DNA from: JAIEPW01 sp964406035
GTDB taxonomy: Bacteria; Acidobacteriota; Terriglobia; Bryobacterales; Bryobacteraceae
Direction: 5' to 3'
DNA: 26,843 bases
NCBI GenBank assembly: GCA_964406035.1
Contig: CAYOQB010000065.1
Coordinates: 1 to 26,843 of the forward strand
Below the pieces are notes generated by a model, which worked only from the letters and a program-made list of their open reading frames with translations, was not told the DNA's origin and searched no databases. Below, in pieces: positions 7,566 through 14,879 of this stretch. The position numbers were made by a program, and so were the translations under genes. Every line of letters starts with the position of its first letter. Position 1 is the first letter of the stretch.

Positions 7566-8921
7566 ATGAAGCGCTTGCAGCCGGTCATCTGGATGAAGGG
7601 CACGTTCCTGAGCCCGCAGTATCTGCAGACCCAGGATCGCTTCATCGAGAGCAGCATCGAGTTCCAGTTGAACGCCCTCACCTATGCCGGCTGGGGCTTC
7701 AAGCGCCTGCAGGTGAACCAGGAAGCGCTCTCGGCGGGCTACTTCTCGCTGGCCGACGCCGCGGGCATCTTTCCCGACGGCCTGGTGTTCGACATTCCAG
7801 AGGCGGATCAGCCTCCCTCGCCGCGACCCCTGGCCGACTGCTTCGATCAGGATCAGGACAAGCTGGACGTCTACCTGGCCATCCCGCACTATCGCGAACG
7901 CGGATTGAACGTGTCGCTGGCGACCTCCAAGGCGGACACCCGCTATCTTTCGGAAGTCGCGATGCTGCGCGACGAGAACACCGGGCTAACCGAGCGTCCC
8001 ATTCAGGTGGCGCGCAAGAACTTCCGCTACCTGGTGGAAGGCGAGAGCCAGCAGCATCTATCGGCGCTGCGCATCGCCCGCGTGGTCAAGACGCCCGCCG
8101 GCATCTTCCAGCTCGATTCCAAGTTCGTCGGTCCCATGATCGACATTTCCGCCAGCGACATGCTGGTGGCCATCGCGCGCCGCCTGGTGGAGATCATGGC
8201 CGCCAAGAGCAGCCAGCTTGCCGGCACCCGCCGCCAGAAGAACCTGAGCCTGGCCGACTTCGGCACCGCGGACATCGCCAACTTCTGGCTGCTGTACGCG
8301 GTGAACAATCACTTCCCGATCATCCACCACATCTTCGAGACCCGCCGCGGGCATCCCGAGGAGCTGTTCCGGACCATGCTCTCGCTGGCCGGATGTCTCA
8401 CCACGTTTTCCACCAACATCCATCCGCGGGACCTGCCCAAGTACGATCACGACGACCTGGCCGGCTGCTTCCAGGACCTGGACGAGAAGATCCGCTTCCT
8501 GCTGGAGACCGTCGTTCCCAGCAACTTCATCTCGCTGCCGCTGAAACTGGTGCAGAATTCGATCTACGCCACCGCCCTCGCCGACGACAAGTATCTGCGC
8601 AACACGAAGATGTACCTGGCGGTGAGCGCCGACATGAGCGAGGCGGACCTGATCAGCAAATCGCCCTATCTGTTGAAGGTTTGCTCCGCCAATCACATCG
8701 AGCATCTGGTGCGGCAGGCGCTGCCCGGCGTCCCGCTGACGCACGTGCCGCGCCCGCCCAGCGCGATCCCGGTGAAGCTGAATCACCAGTATTTCAGCCT
8801 GAGTCAGTCCGGCGCCGCGTGGGAAGCGGTGAACCGCGCCCGCAACCTGGCGGCGTACGTCCCTGGCGATTTTCCGCGCCCCAGCCTGGAGCTGATTATC
8901 CTGCTGCCGGAAGCGAGCTGA
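7566..8921 (+). CDS. tssK: T6SS baseplate protein TssK, first copy (divergent)
   Basis: A 451-residue full-length TssK/ImpJ/VasE protein. TssK forms trimers that join the TssFG wedges of the baseplate to the TssL/TssM membrane complex. Family-typical stretches include GIFPDGLVFDIP (about 70-81), IANFWLLYAVNNHFP in the middle, RRGHPEELFRTMLSLAGCL and HPRDLPKYDHDDL, and near the end PSAIPVKLNHQYFSL. The N terminus reads KGTFLSPQYLQTQ where the second copy at 12750 has the usual EGMYLGPHHFQAQ. The two paralogues are clearly related but far from identical, so this is an old duplication or a separate acquisition. AGGA precedes the ATG by about six bases. The last 26 bases overlap the 3' end of the convergent methyltransferase gene. 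Confidence 0.92.
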   Translation: MKRLQPVIWMKGTFLSPQYLQTQDRFIESSIEFQLNALTYAGWGFKRLQVNQEALSAGYFSLADAAGIFPDGLVFDIPEADQPPSPRPLADCFDQDQDKLDVYLAIPHYRERGLNVSLATSKADTRYLSEVAMLRDENTGLTERPIQVARKNFRYLVEGESQQHLSALRIARVVKTPAGIFQLDSKFVGPMIDISASDMLVAIARRLVEIMAAKSSQLAGTRRQKNLSLADFGTADIANFWLLYAVNNHFPIIHHIFETRRGHPEELFRTMLSLAGCLTTFSTNIHPRDLPKYDHDDLAGCFQDLDEKIRFLLETVVPSNFISLPLKLVQNSIYATALADDKYLRNTKMYLAVSADMSEADLISKSPYLLKVCSANHIEHLVRQALPGVPLTHVPRPPSAIPVKLNHQYFSLSQSGAAWEAVNRARNLAAYVPGDFPRPSLELIILLPEAS

Positions 8922-10407
8922 CCAGCGGGACTTCCAGCACGCCCGTCAGCACCAGTTGGTGGATGGTCTCGCGGAAACGCTGCTCGCTCAATCCGGGCGT
9001 CCGTTTCTGCACCGCGGCCAGGATCTCGCCCGCCGTGCGCTCTCCGGTGCAGTGCCCCGCCAGCATGGCCAGTCCCTCGCCGCAGGGAAGCGCGGCCGGG
9101 AACGCGCCTTCCACCTCGAATTGAAACGCGACCGGCTGGACCGCGCCGGAGTTCAGCCGGTGCTTCACCACCAGGCTGGCATTCGGGGCCAGCGCCGGGC
9201 GCGAGCCCATCAGGTCGCGATCCCAATCCACCCCGTACAGCGCGGTCAGGCGGTCCAGGCGATCCTCGATCTCCTCCGGCGTGGTGGCGTCGGTGATGCG
9301 CACCACGTGAGTGAAGGCGGGGCGTCCTGCGGATTTCCGCTGCAGCACGAACCCGCCGCGGACAAAGTGCCGCACTCCGGCGGAGGCCAGCCGCGTTTCC
9401 CACTCCAGCGCCTCGAAAAACGAACTGCGGGAGGTGCCGAACGCGGCGGATAAATAGGCGGTGCGGGTCAGCTTCTCGCGCTCCAGCACCACCACGTCGA
9501 ATTCCGCGGAATGGTCGCCCAGCCACTTGCGGATGCGCTCGGCGGGGGAGCCCTCGGCGCGATCGGTCAAGGTGGTGGCGCAGGTGAAACGGCCGCCCGG
9601 CGCCACGTAAGCATGCGCCTCGCGAAATCCCCGGCGGCTGAGGGCTTCGCCGTCCTCCCCTCCCGCGGCAAAGGTGACGTACTGCTCGCCGGGTTTCACC
9701 AGATCGTAGGGAGCGTGGAACACGATGCGATCGAAGGTCTCACCCGCGACGGGAGCGAACAGGTCCCCCGCGTCAAAGCGGACGTCGGGCATGCCGTTCA
9801 GGTGCGCGTTGAAGCGGGCAAAGTGAATCGCGCGCTGGTTGATGTCCAGGCCGGTCACCTGGCGGGCGCCGGCGAAGCGCGCGATCAGCGCGCCCAGGCC
9901 GCACCCGGTGCCGAGATCGAGCAGCCGCTCGCACGCCCGCCGCGAGACCAGTTGCCGGAAGTCCGGGCTCTGCGGAGCCTGCGGGGTGAACACTGAGTCG
10001 ACGCCGCCCGGGATTTCCTCCCGGTTGTCAGGATCGAAGGCGCGGTCGGAGGCGAACCACAGTTCGTCCACCGGCGAGATCATCACCGGACAGACGTAGT
10101 TGCCCGCTTTGTTCCGGCGCACCAGATCCAGGTTGCCCAGGGTGATCAGCGTTTCCGGACCGAAGAACTTGCGCGCGGCGTCGGGCTCGCATTCGCCGCC
10201 GATGAGGAACACGGTGACCACCGCGCCCAGCTTGTTGCCGGCCAGCCGCTCGGGATGGTCCAGCGGCCGCCCGCGCTGCAGGCTTAGCTCCCACAGCCGT
10301 TCAAACCCCAACAACTCGTTGGTGTTCTTTTCGTTAAATCCCGCGTCCCGGAAGAACTTGCGGGCGCGCTCAAATTCCTTGGCACTGCCGGTCACCAGAG
10401 GCGTCAT
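8896..10407 (-). CDS. Class I SAM-dependent methyltransferase, HemK/PrmC-like
   Basis: A 503-residue protein. An N-terminal domain of about 165 residues (ARKFFRDAGFNEKNTNELLG at the start) precedes a Rossmann methyltransferase fold. Motif I is LDLGTGCGLGALIARFAG (about residues 190-207), followed by VTGLDINQRAIHFARFNA. Motif IV reads IVFHAPYD where PrmC/HemK enzymes have NPPY, so the substrate-gripping Asn is replaced and glutamine methylation is not assured. Residues about 330-503 add a C-terminal region resembling the tail of larger predicted methyltransferases. The gene starts six bases after the repeat-protein gene and is probably co-transcribed with it, with GGTAGG as ribosome-binding site. 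It runs into the convergent tssK by 26 bases. The target is unknown: a T6SS or repeat-protein substrate is possible, as is a housekeeping role. Confidence 0.8.
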   Translation of the reverse strand: MTPLVTGSAKEFERARKFFRDAGFNEKNTNELLGFERLWELSLQRGRPLDHPERLAGNKLGAVVTVFLIGGECEPDAARKFFGPETLITLGNLDLVRRNKAGNYVCPVMISPVDELWFASDRAFDPDNREEIPGGVDSVFTPQAPQSPDFRQLVSRRACERLLDLGTGCGLGALIARFAGARQVTGLDINQRAIHFARFNAHLNGMPDVRFDAGDLFAPVAGETFDRIVFHAPYDLVKPGEQYVTFAAGGEDGEALSRRGFREAHAYVAPGGRFTCATTLTDRAEGSPAERIRKWLGDHSAEFDVVVLEREKLTRTAYLSAAFGTSRSSFFEALEWETRLASAGVRHFVRGGFVLQRKSAGRPAFTHVVRITDATTPEEIEDRLDRLTALYGVDWDRDLMGSRPALAPNASLVVKHRLNSGAVQPVAFQFEVEGAFPAALPCGEGLAMLAGHCTGERTAGEILAAVQKRTPGLSEQRFRETIHQLVLTGVLEVPLVSSLPAAG

Positions 10408-10413
10408 GCGAAC

Positions 10414-12552
10414 CTACCGGAACATGAAGAATGCGATCACCAGAACGATCAGCAGGAGCGTGGCGACAATCGCCAGGATCACCGGCACCATGGACTTGTA
10501 TTGCTTCTGGGCGACGGGCGCGGTCTGCTTCTGCTGTCCCAGGGTGAGGCCGCCCTGGGGCGCGGCGAACACGCTGGTATAGCTGTTGCCGCCCGCGCCA
10601 TGCGGCGGCAGGATGCCCGGAGTCGCCTGCACCGGCGCGGGTCCGGAGGAAGGCGCCGCGAACTGCTGCGTCGCCGAGAAGCCGCCCTGCGGCGGCGCGG
10701 CCGCGGTAGCCTGAGCCGGCGGGGGCGGCGGAGCGTTGGGAGTTCCGAACATCTGCGTGAACTCGCCGCCGCGCTGCGCCGCCGGAGCCGGGCTCACCGG
10801 GCGAGGCGCGCCCGCCGCTCCTCCCGGCAGATTCGGCATCGGCCCGCTTTGCACCGGAGTCTGGAAGAAATTCGTGAACTCGCTGGGAGTCTGCTTCGCC
10901 TGGGGAGGCGGCGGTGGCGGCGGCGCGGCGGGACCGCCCGTGCCCGGCGACTGGAACATGCGCGTGAATTCGCCCCCCTGCGGCGCACCCTGCGGGGGTT
11001 GCTGCTGCGGAGTGGGCGGCGCGCTCCCGCCCGGGGATTGAAACATCCGCGTGAACTCGCCGCCCTGCGGTCCGGCGACGGGCGGTGGCGGCGCGGGCGG
11101 CTTTGCCGCCGGACCGCCCGTGCCCGGCGACTGGAACATGCGTGTGAACTCGCCCCCTTGCTGGGGCGCGGCCGGAGCGGCCGGAGTCACCGGCGGGGTG
11201 ATCGCCCCCGGCTGCTGGAACATGCGCGTGAACTCGCCGCCTTGCGCCGCGGGAGGGGGCGCGGCGGGCGTTGCCGGAGGCGTGATTGCGCCGGGCTGTT
11301 GGAACATACGCGTGAATTCTCCGCCTTGCTGTGCCGCGGGCGCGGGAGGCGGTGGCGGCGGAGGTGGCGGAGGTGGCGGCGCGGCTACGGGAGGAGGCGG
11401 CAGCGGATCCACCGGCTTGGGCGTCGCCGGCGCCTGCGAAGGCAGAATGCTTGGAATCTGGAAAATGCGCGTGAACTCGCCCGGCCCGGGCGCGGCAGCC
11501 TCGGGCTTCGCCGCCCGGTGCTGCGCGGTCGCATCCTGCGCTTTCGGAGCCTCGCCGAAGGAGAGTGGCGGTGGCGACGCCGGCTTGGTTGGTTCCGGCG
11601 ACCCCGCGCTGAATATGCTCTCGAACTCGTCCGCTTCCGGTTTCGCGGACTCCTTGGCGGCTGCGAAGATCTCTTCGAACGGATCCGCGCCGGAATCGGC
11701 GGGCGTGGCGGCGACCGGAGCCGGCGGAGCGGCCGGGGGCGGCGCCGCGGCGGCAACCGGAGCGGGAGGCGGAGGCGGAGGCGGAGGCGCAGCGGGAGCC
11801 CCGGCGCTGAACAGCTTGTCGAAATCGTCGGACGCCGCCTCCCCAGCCGGAGGCGCGGGCGGAGGCGCCGTTTTCGCGGGCTCCGGAGGCGGCACGGCCG
11901 CGCCCGGCGCGCGAAACATCTTGGTGAACTCGCCCGGTTCACCGCCACCCGGCTTCGGTGGGCCGAACATGTTCTCGAACTCGTCCGTGGTCGACTTCGC
12001 CGGCGGCGGCTGGCTTGGGGCGGGCGGAGGCGGAGGTGGAGCCGCCGCCACGGGCGCCGGACTCGCAGGCGGCGGCGCGGCGGCAGGCATCGCCTGCGAT
12101 GCCTGAAACATCTGCGTGAACTCGCCCGCGGGCGCTGCAGGCTTGGCCGCAGGGGGCGGTGGAGGAGCGGGCGCGGCCGCCTGCCCGCCCGCGAACATAC
12201 GGTCGAACGCGTCTTCCGACATACCGCCCGCGGGTGGCGCGGCGGGCGCGGGCGCGGACGCAACACCGGAAACCGCATTCACCACCCATTGCGTGAAGCT
12301 CGGCTGATCCACCAGCCGATCCGTCACCACGTACGGCGTCCCCTCGAAATCGCCCTGATCGAGCACCCGGGCCGCATCCCCGGCGGGAAGCTGGCGGACC
12401 TTCGCGAGCAGCGCCTTGCTTTCCGGCGCGTGCGCGTTGACGAACAGGTGCACCAGAATCGGCCTGCCCGACGCCGTCTCCCGCGCGAGGAAACTCTTGA
12501 CGCCCTCGTCCCACTGCAGGTCCATCAGTTCGTACTTCTCGTAGAAGCTCAT
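10414..12552 (-). CDS. Tail-anchored Pro/Ala-rich repeat protein with degenerate kinase N-lobe
   Basis: A 712-residue protein from ATG 12552, chosen because AAGGA lies eight bases upstream; an in-frame ATG at 12627 would add 25 residues of non-conserved look. Residues 1-95 resemble the N-lobe of a Hanks-type kinase: YEKYELMDLQWDEGVKSFLA parallels the loop region of the kinase at 18404, GRPILVHLFV parallels its VALK strand with the Lys replaced by His, and GTPYVVTD parallels the hinge. No HRD or DFG follows, so it cannot be catalytic. Residues about 110-670 are Pro/Ala/Gly-rich and carry at least 15 copies of an [E/D]F-x-x-x-F motif, ten of them EFTxxF. The C terminus is one hydrophobic helix (VPVILAIVATLLLIVLVIAF) with a two- to three-residue tail, predicting a tail anchor facing the cytoplasm. 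It diverges from tssK2 and precedes the methyltransferase. The function is unknown; a T6SS-linked membrane scaffold is inferred. Confidence 0.8.
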   Translation of the reverse strand: MSFYEKYELMDLQWDEGVKSFLARETASGRPILVHLFVNAHAPESKALLAKVRQLPAGDAARVLDQGDFEGTPYVVTDRLVDQPSFTQWVVNAVSGVASAPAPAAPPAGGMSEDAFDRMFAGGQAAAPAPPPPPAAKPAAPAGEFTQMFQASQAMPAAAPPPASPAPVAAAPPPPPPAPSQPPPAKSTTDEFENMFGPPKPGGGEPGEFTKMFRAPGAAVPPPEPAKTAPPPAPPAGEAASDDFDKLFSAGAPAAPPPPPPPPAPVAAAAPPPAAPPAPVAATPADSGADPFEEIFAAAKESAKPEADEFESIFSAGSPEPTKPASPPPLSFGEAPKAQDATAQHRAAKPEAAAPGPGEFTRIFQIPSILPSQAPATPKPVDPLPPPPVAAPPPPPPPPPPPPAPAAQQGGEFTRMFQQPGAITPPATPAAPPPAAQGGEFTRMFQQPGAITPPVTPAAPAAPQQGGEFTRMFQSPGTGGPAAKPPAPPPPVAGPQGGEFTRMFQSPGGSAPPTPQQQPPQGAPQGGEFTRMFQSPGTGGPAAPPPPPPPQAKQTPSEFTNFFQTPVQSGPMPNLPGGAAGAPRPVSPAPAAQRGGEFTQMFGTPNAPPPPPAQATAAAPPQGGFSATQQFAAPSSGPAPVQATPGILPPHGAGGNSYTSVFAAPQGGLTLGQQKQTAPVAQKQYKSMVPVILAIVATLLLIVLVIAFFMFR
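10747..12210 (-). repeat. Fifteen-copy protein repeat array, consensus GGEFTRMFQ
   Basis: Six-residue cores on the minus strand lie at 12193-12210 (AFDRMF), 12106-12123 (EFTQMF), 11965-11982 (EFENMF), 11914-11931 (EFTKMF), 11809-11826 (DFDKLF), 11665-11682 (PFEEIF), 11611-11628 (EFESIF), 11461-11478 (EFTRIF), 11302-11319, 11218-11235, 11134-11151, 11041-11058 and 10954-10971 (EFTRMF), 10864-10881 (EFTNFF) and 10747-10764 (EFTQMF). Spacing between cores is Pro/Ala-rich and variable. Toward the C-terminal end the units are more alike and the DNA is still nearly identical: 10931-10962 equals 11111-11142 exactly, 180 bases apart. This shows recent duplication of a two-motif unit. The distal copies are acidic and lack the Thr. 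Confidence 0.9.
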
Positions 12553-12749
12553 CTCCGCCGTCCTTGGAGTGTGATCGAAAATCGCGCGCCCAACATTCCG
12601 CGCCCCCACTATCATGACACGCGTCAAAAGCGGTGGAAATCAGTGCTTCCACCCGCCTCGGACCGCCGTGCCGGCATCGCGGGACGGCTATGGTAGAGTA
12701 TATGTCTGCAAGCGCGGCGTACCGGGCGCCGGCGGGCTAACTTTGAGCT
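12553..12749. promoter_or_regulatory. Divergent control region between the repeat-protein gene and tssK2
   Basis: This 197-base gap is the only sizeable divergent spacer inside the T6SS locus and must hold promoters for both directions. An imperfect dyad, GCGGTGGAA (12630-12638) and TTCCACCCGC (12647-12656, one bulged C), sits in the middle and is operator-like. A second short dyad pairs 12665-12669 with 12684-12688. On the plus strand TAGAGTATAT at 12694-12703 is a plausible -10 region for tssK2, without a convincing -35. On the minus strand TTGACG and CATGAT occur but are wrongly spaced for one sigma-70 promoter. No clear Shine-Dalgarno precedes the tssK2 ATG. Confidence 0.5.
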
Positions 12750-14114
12750 ATGAAATACCTGTCGCGTGTCGTGTGGTCGGAGGGCATGTACCTTGGTCCG
12801 CACCATTTTCAGGCGCAGAGCCGGTATTTCGAGGACTCCATCCGCTTCACCACGTCCTCGCTCTGGTTTGAAGCCTGGGGCCTGGTGGGAGGTCAGATGG
12901 ATGCCGAAGCGCTGCAGAACGGCACCGTCTCCATCGTTCATTCGCGCGGCATCTTCCCCGACGGGCTCGCCTTCCACATGCCGGAATGCGACGACCTTCC
13001 GGAGCCGCGATCCGTGGGCGACCACTTTCCGCCGACGCGCGACACAGTCGCCGTCCTTCTCGTGGTGCCGCCCCGCCGTCCCGAGGGACTCAACTGCATT
13101 TTGAATGATGCGCAAAACGGCGCGCCCGCGCGGTTCAAGGCGGAGCCTCGCATGCTTTACGACGAAACCACCGGCCGCGACGAAAAGCCGGTGCAGCTCG
13201 GCAGCAAGAACATCCGGCTGATGTTCGAAACCGAATGGACGGATTCGAGCGACCTGCTGGCGCTGCCGGTGGCGCGCATCACCCGCGACACCAAGGGCCA
13301 CTACATCTACGATCCGGCGTTCGTCCCGCCCTGCGTGGAAATCTCCGCTAGCGACCGGCTGATGACCATGCTCAAGCGCCTGCTGGAGATCCTGGGCGAC
13401 AAGAGCGCGATGTTTTCCCGCGGCAAGGCCGGCGACAAGCGCACCTGGGCCGAATTCTCGACGCGCGAGATCGCCAACTTCTGGCTGCTGCATACCGTCA
13501 ACTCCGCGCTCGCGCCGCTGCGCCACCATTACGTAACCAAGCGCGGTCATCCCGAGGAGCTGTATCGCGAGATGCTGCGCCTGGGCGGCGCTCTCTGCAC
13601 GTTCGCCTTCGAGAGCCATCCGCGCGACCTGCCCATCTACGATCACAAGCGCCTGGACGATTGCTTCGGCCGCCTGGACGAGCACATCCGCCGCCACCTG
13701 GAAACCATCGTGCCGACGCAGTACATCAGCATCCCGCTGGTGAAGCGCGCCGACTACTTCTATGAAGGCGAAATCACGGATCAGCGGGCGCTCGACAAGG
13801 CCAAGTGGATTTTCGGCATCTCCGCCAAGATGGGCGAGGCCGACCTGATCGCCAACACGGGCAAGCTGGTGAAGCTGTGTTCGAAAGCATTCGTGCCGCA
13901 ATTGGTGAAGCGCGCGCTGCCGGGGATGGAGATGCGCCATCTTCCGGTGCCGCCTTCGGCCATTCCGGCGAAACTGGATCATCAGTACTTCAGCGTCAGC
14001 AAGGCGGGTCCCTGCTGGGACCATCTGGTACAAACGCGGCAGATCGGGCTGTATGTGCCGGGTGAGATTCCCGAACCCACGATCGAATTGCTGGCGATCA
14101 TTGACCAAGCATAA
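12750..14114 (+). CDS. tssK: T6SS baseplate protein TssK, second copy (canonical)
   Basis: A 454-residue full-length TssK with the standard N terminus (VVWSEGMYLGPHHFQAQ) and family blocks GIFPDGLAFHMPE, IANFWLLHTVNSALAPLRHH, KRGHPEELYREMLRLGGAL, HPRDLPIYDHKRL and PSAIPAKLDHQYFSV. It lies directly upstream of tssL and tssM in the usual K-L-M order, so it is the best candidate for the general linker between baseplate and membrane complex. The more divergent copy at 7566 travels with the vgrG/effector genes. GAG just before the ATG is a poor ribosome-binding site. Other in-frame starts would cut conserved residues, so 12750 is kept. Confidence 0.95.
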   Translation: MKYLSRVVWSEGMYLGPHHFQAQSRYFEDSIRFTTSSLWFEAWGLVGGQMDAEALQNGTVSIVHSRGIFPDGLAFHMPECDDLPEPRSVGDHFPPTRDTVAVLLVVPPRRPEGLNCILNDAQNGAPARFKAEPRMLYDETTGRDEKPVQLGSKNIRLMFETEWTDSSDLLALPVARITRDTKGHYIYDPAFVPPCVEISASDRLMTMLKRLLEILGDKSAMFSRGKAGDKRTWAEFSTREIANFWLLHTVNSALAPLRHHYVTKRGHPEELYREMLRLGGALCTFAFESHPRDLPIYDHKRLDDCFGRLDEHIRRHLETIVPTQYISIPLVKRADYFYEGEITDQRALDKAKWIFGISAKMGEADLIANTGKLVKLCSKAFVPQLVKRALPGMEMRHLPVPPSAIPAKLDHQYFSVSKAGPCWDHLVQTRQIGLYVPGEIPEPTIELLAIIDQA

Positions 14115-14129
14115 CGAGGAGATCCGACG

Positions 14130-14879
14130 ATGAGTTCATCGCCCGCCGGCGCGGGACATCTGGAGCGCAAAAAAGACAACCTGGCTCTGGTGTTCCAGGA
14201 ACTGATCACCGTGGGCGAACGGCTGCGCAGCAACCGCCAGGTGGTGACCGATCCCAATGCATTCCGCGCCCAAATCTGGGAAGCGGTGAAACAGGCCGAC
14301 CAGGAAGCGCGGCGCCGCGGCTATACCGCCGAGGACATCGAGCTCGCCATCTTCGCCGTGGTCGCGTTCCTGGACGAGTCCATCCTGAACCTGCGCTCCC
14401 CCGTGTTCGCCGACTGGCCCCGCCAGCCGCTGCAGGAAGAGCGCTACGGCCATCACATCGCCGGCGAGATCTTCTTCCAGAACCTGCAGAAGATGCTGGG
14501 CCGCAATGAATCGCAGGACCTCGCCGACCTGCTCGAGGTGTACCAGCTCTGCCTGCTGCTCGGCTTCGCCGGACGCTATTCGATCGGCAATCGCGGCGAG
14601 CTCCGCACCATCGCGCAGCAGACCGGCGAGAAGATCCAGAGAATCCGCCAGGGCAACACCATGCTGTCGCCGGACGCGGCGCTGCCCGCCGGCGAAGAGA
14701 TCAAGACCGGCGGCAACGACCCCTGGGTGAAGCGGCTCATGTTCATCACCATCGGTTGCCTGGTGCTGGTGATCGCGTTGTTCGTTTTGTTCCAGGTAAT
14801 GCTGCGGGACGGGATCACGACTCTTAAGGGAATCACCGCCGCGCCGGCGATTCAGGCGGGCTTGGAGGAGCGCGCATGA
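14130..14879 (+). CDS. tssL: T6SS inner-membrane protein TssL (DotU/IcmH type)
   Basis: A 249-residue TssL. The cytoplasmic helical domain carries family features: NLALVFQELITVGERLR (about 19-35), EDIELAIFAVVAFLDESILN (about 69-88), WPRQPLQEERYGHHIAGEIFF, and LEVYQLCLLLGFAGRYSIGN (about 135-154). A single transmembrane helix follows (MFITIGCLVLVIALFVLFQV, about 207-226), with about 23 residues beyond it. There is no C-terminal OmpA/peptidoglycan-binding domain, so this TssL does not anchor to the cell wall itself. TssL binds TssM and TssK and forms the base of the membrane complex. GAGGAG at 14116-14121 gives eight-base spacing. The stop overlaps the tssM ATG in an ATGA, indicating coupled translation. 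Confidence 0.96.
   Translation: MSSSPAGAGHLERKKDNLALVFQELITVGERLRSNRQVVTDPNAFRAQIWEAVKQADQEARRRGYTAEDIELAIFAVVAFLDESILNLRSPVFADWPRQPLQEERYGHHIAGEIFFQNLQKMLGRNESQDLADLLEVYQLCLLLGFAGRYSIGNRGELRTIAQQTGEKIQRIRQGNTMLSPDAALPAGEEIKTGGNDPWVKRLMFITIGCLVLVIALFVLFQVMLRDGITTLKGITAAPAIQAGLEERA

Noticed and set aside
4467..7889. 1140-residue open frame on the minus strand
   Set aside because: It lies opposite three well-supported plus-strand genes, is His/Arg/Gly/Leu-rich with no recognisable domain, and is explained by GC-rich third codon positions.
10747..12210. CRISPR-like regularly repeated short sequences
   Set aside because: The repeats stay in one reading frame, vary in a codon-like way, and the spacing is uneven and Pro/Ala-coding; no cas genes are present.
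12553..12627. Upstream ATG giving a 737-residue repeat protein
   Set aside because: ATG 12552 has AAGGA at eight bases and starts right before the kinase-like YEKYEL; the extra 25 residues show no relation to a kinase N-lobe.
10501..12696. 731-residue plus-strand frame opposite the repeat gene
   Set aside because: Arg/Gly-rich product arises from the opposite strand of the Pro/Ala repeats; the minus frame has a good start, kinase-like domain and a membrane anchor.
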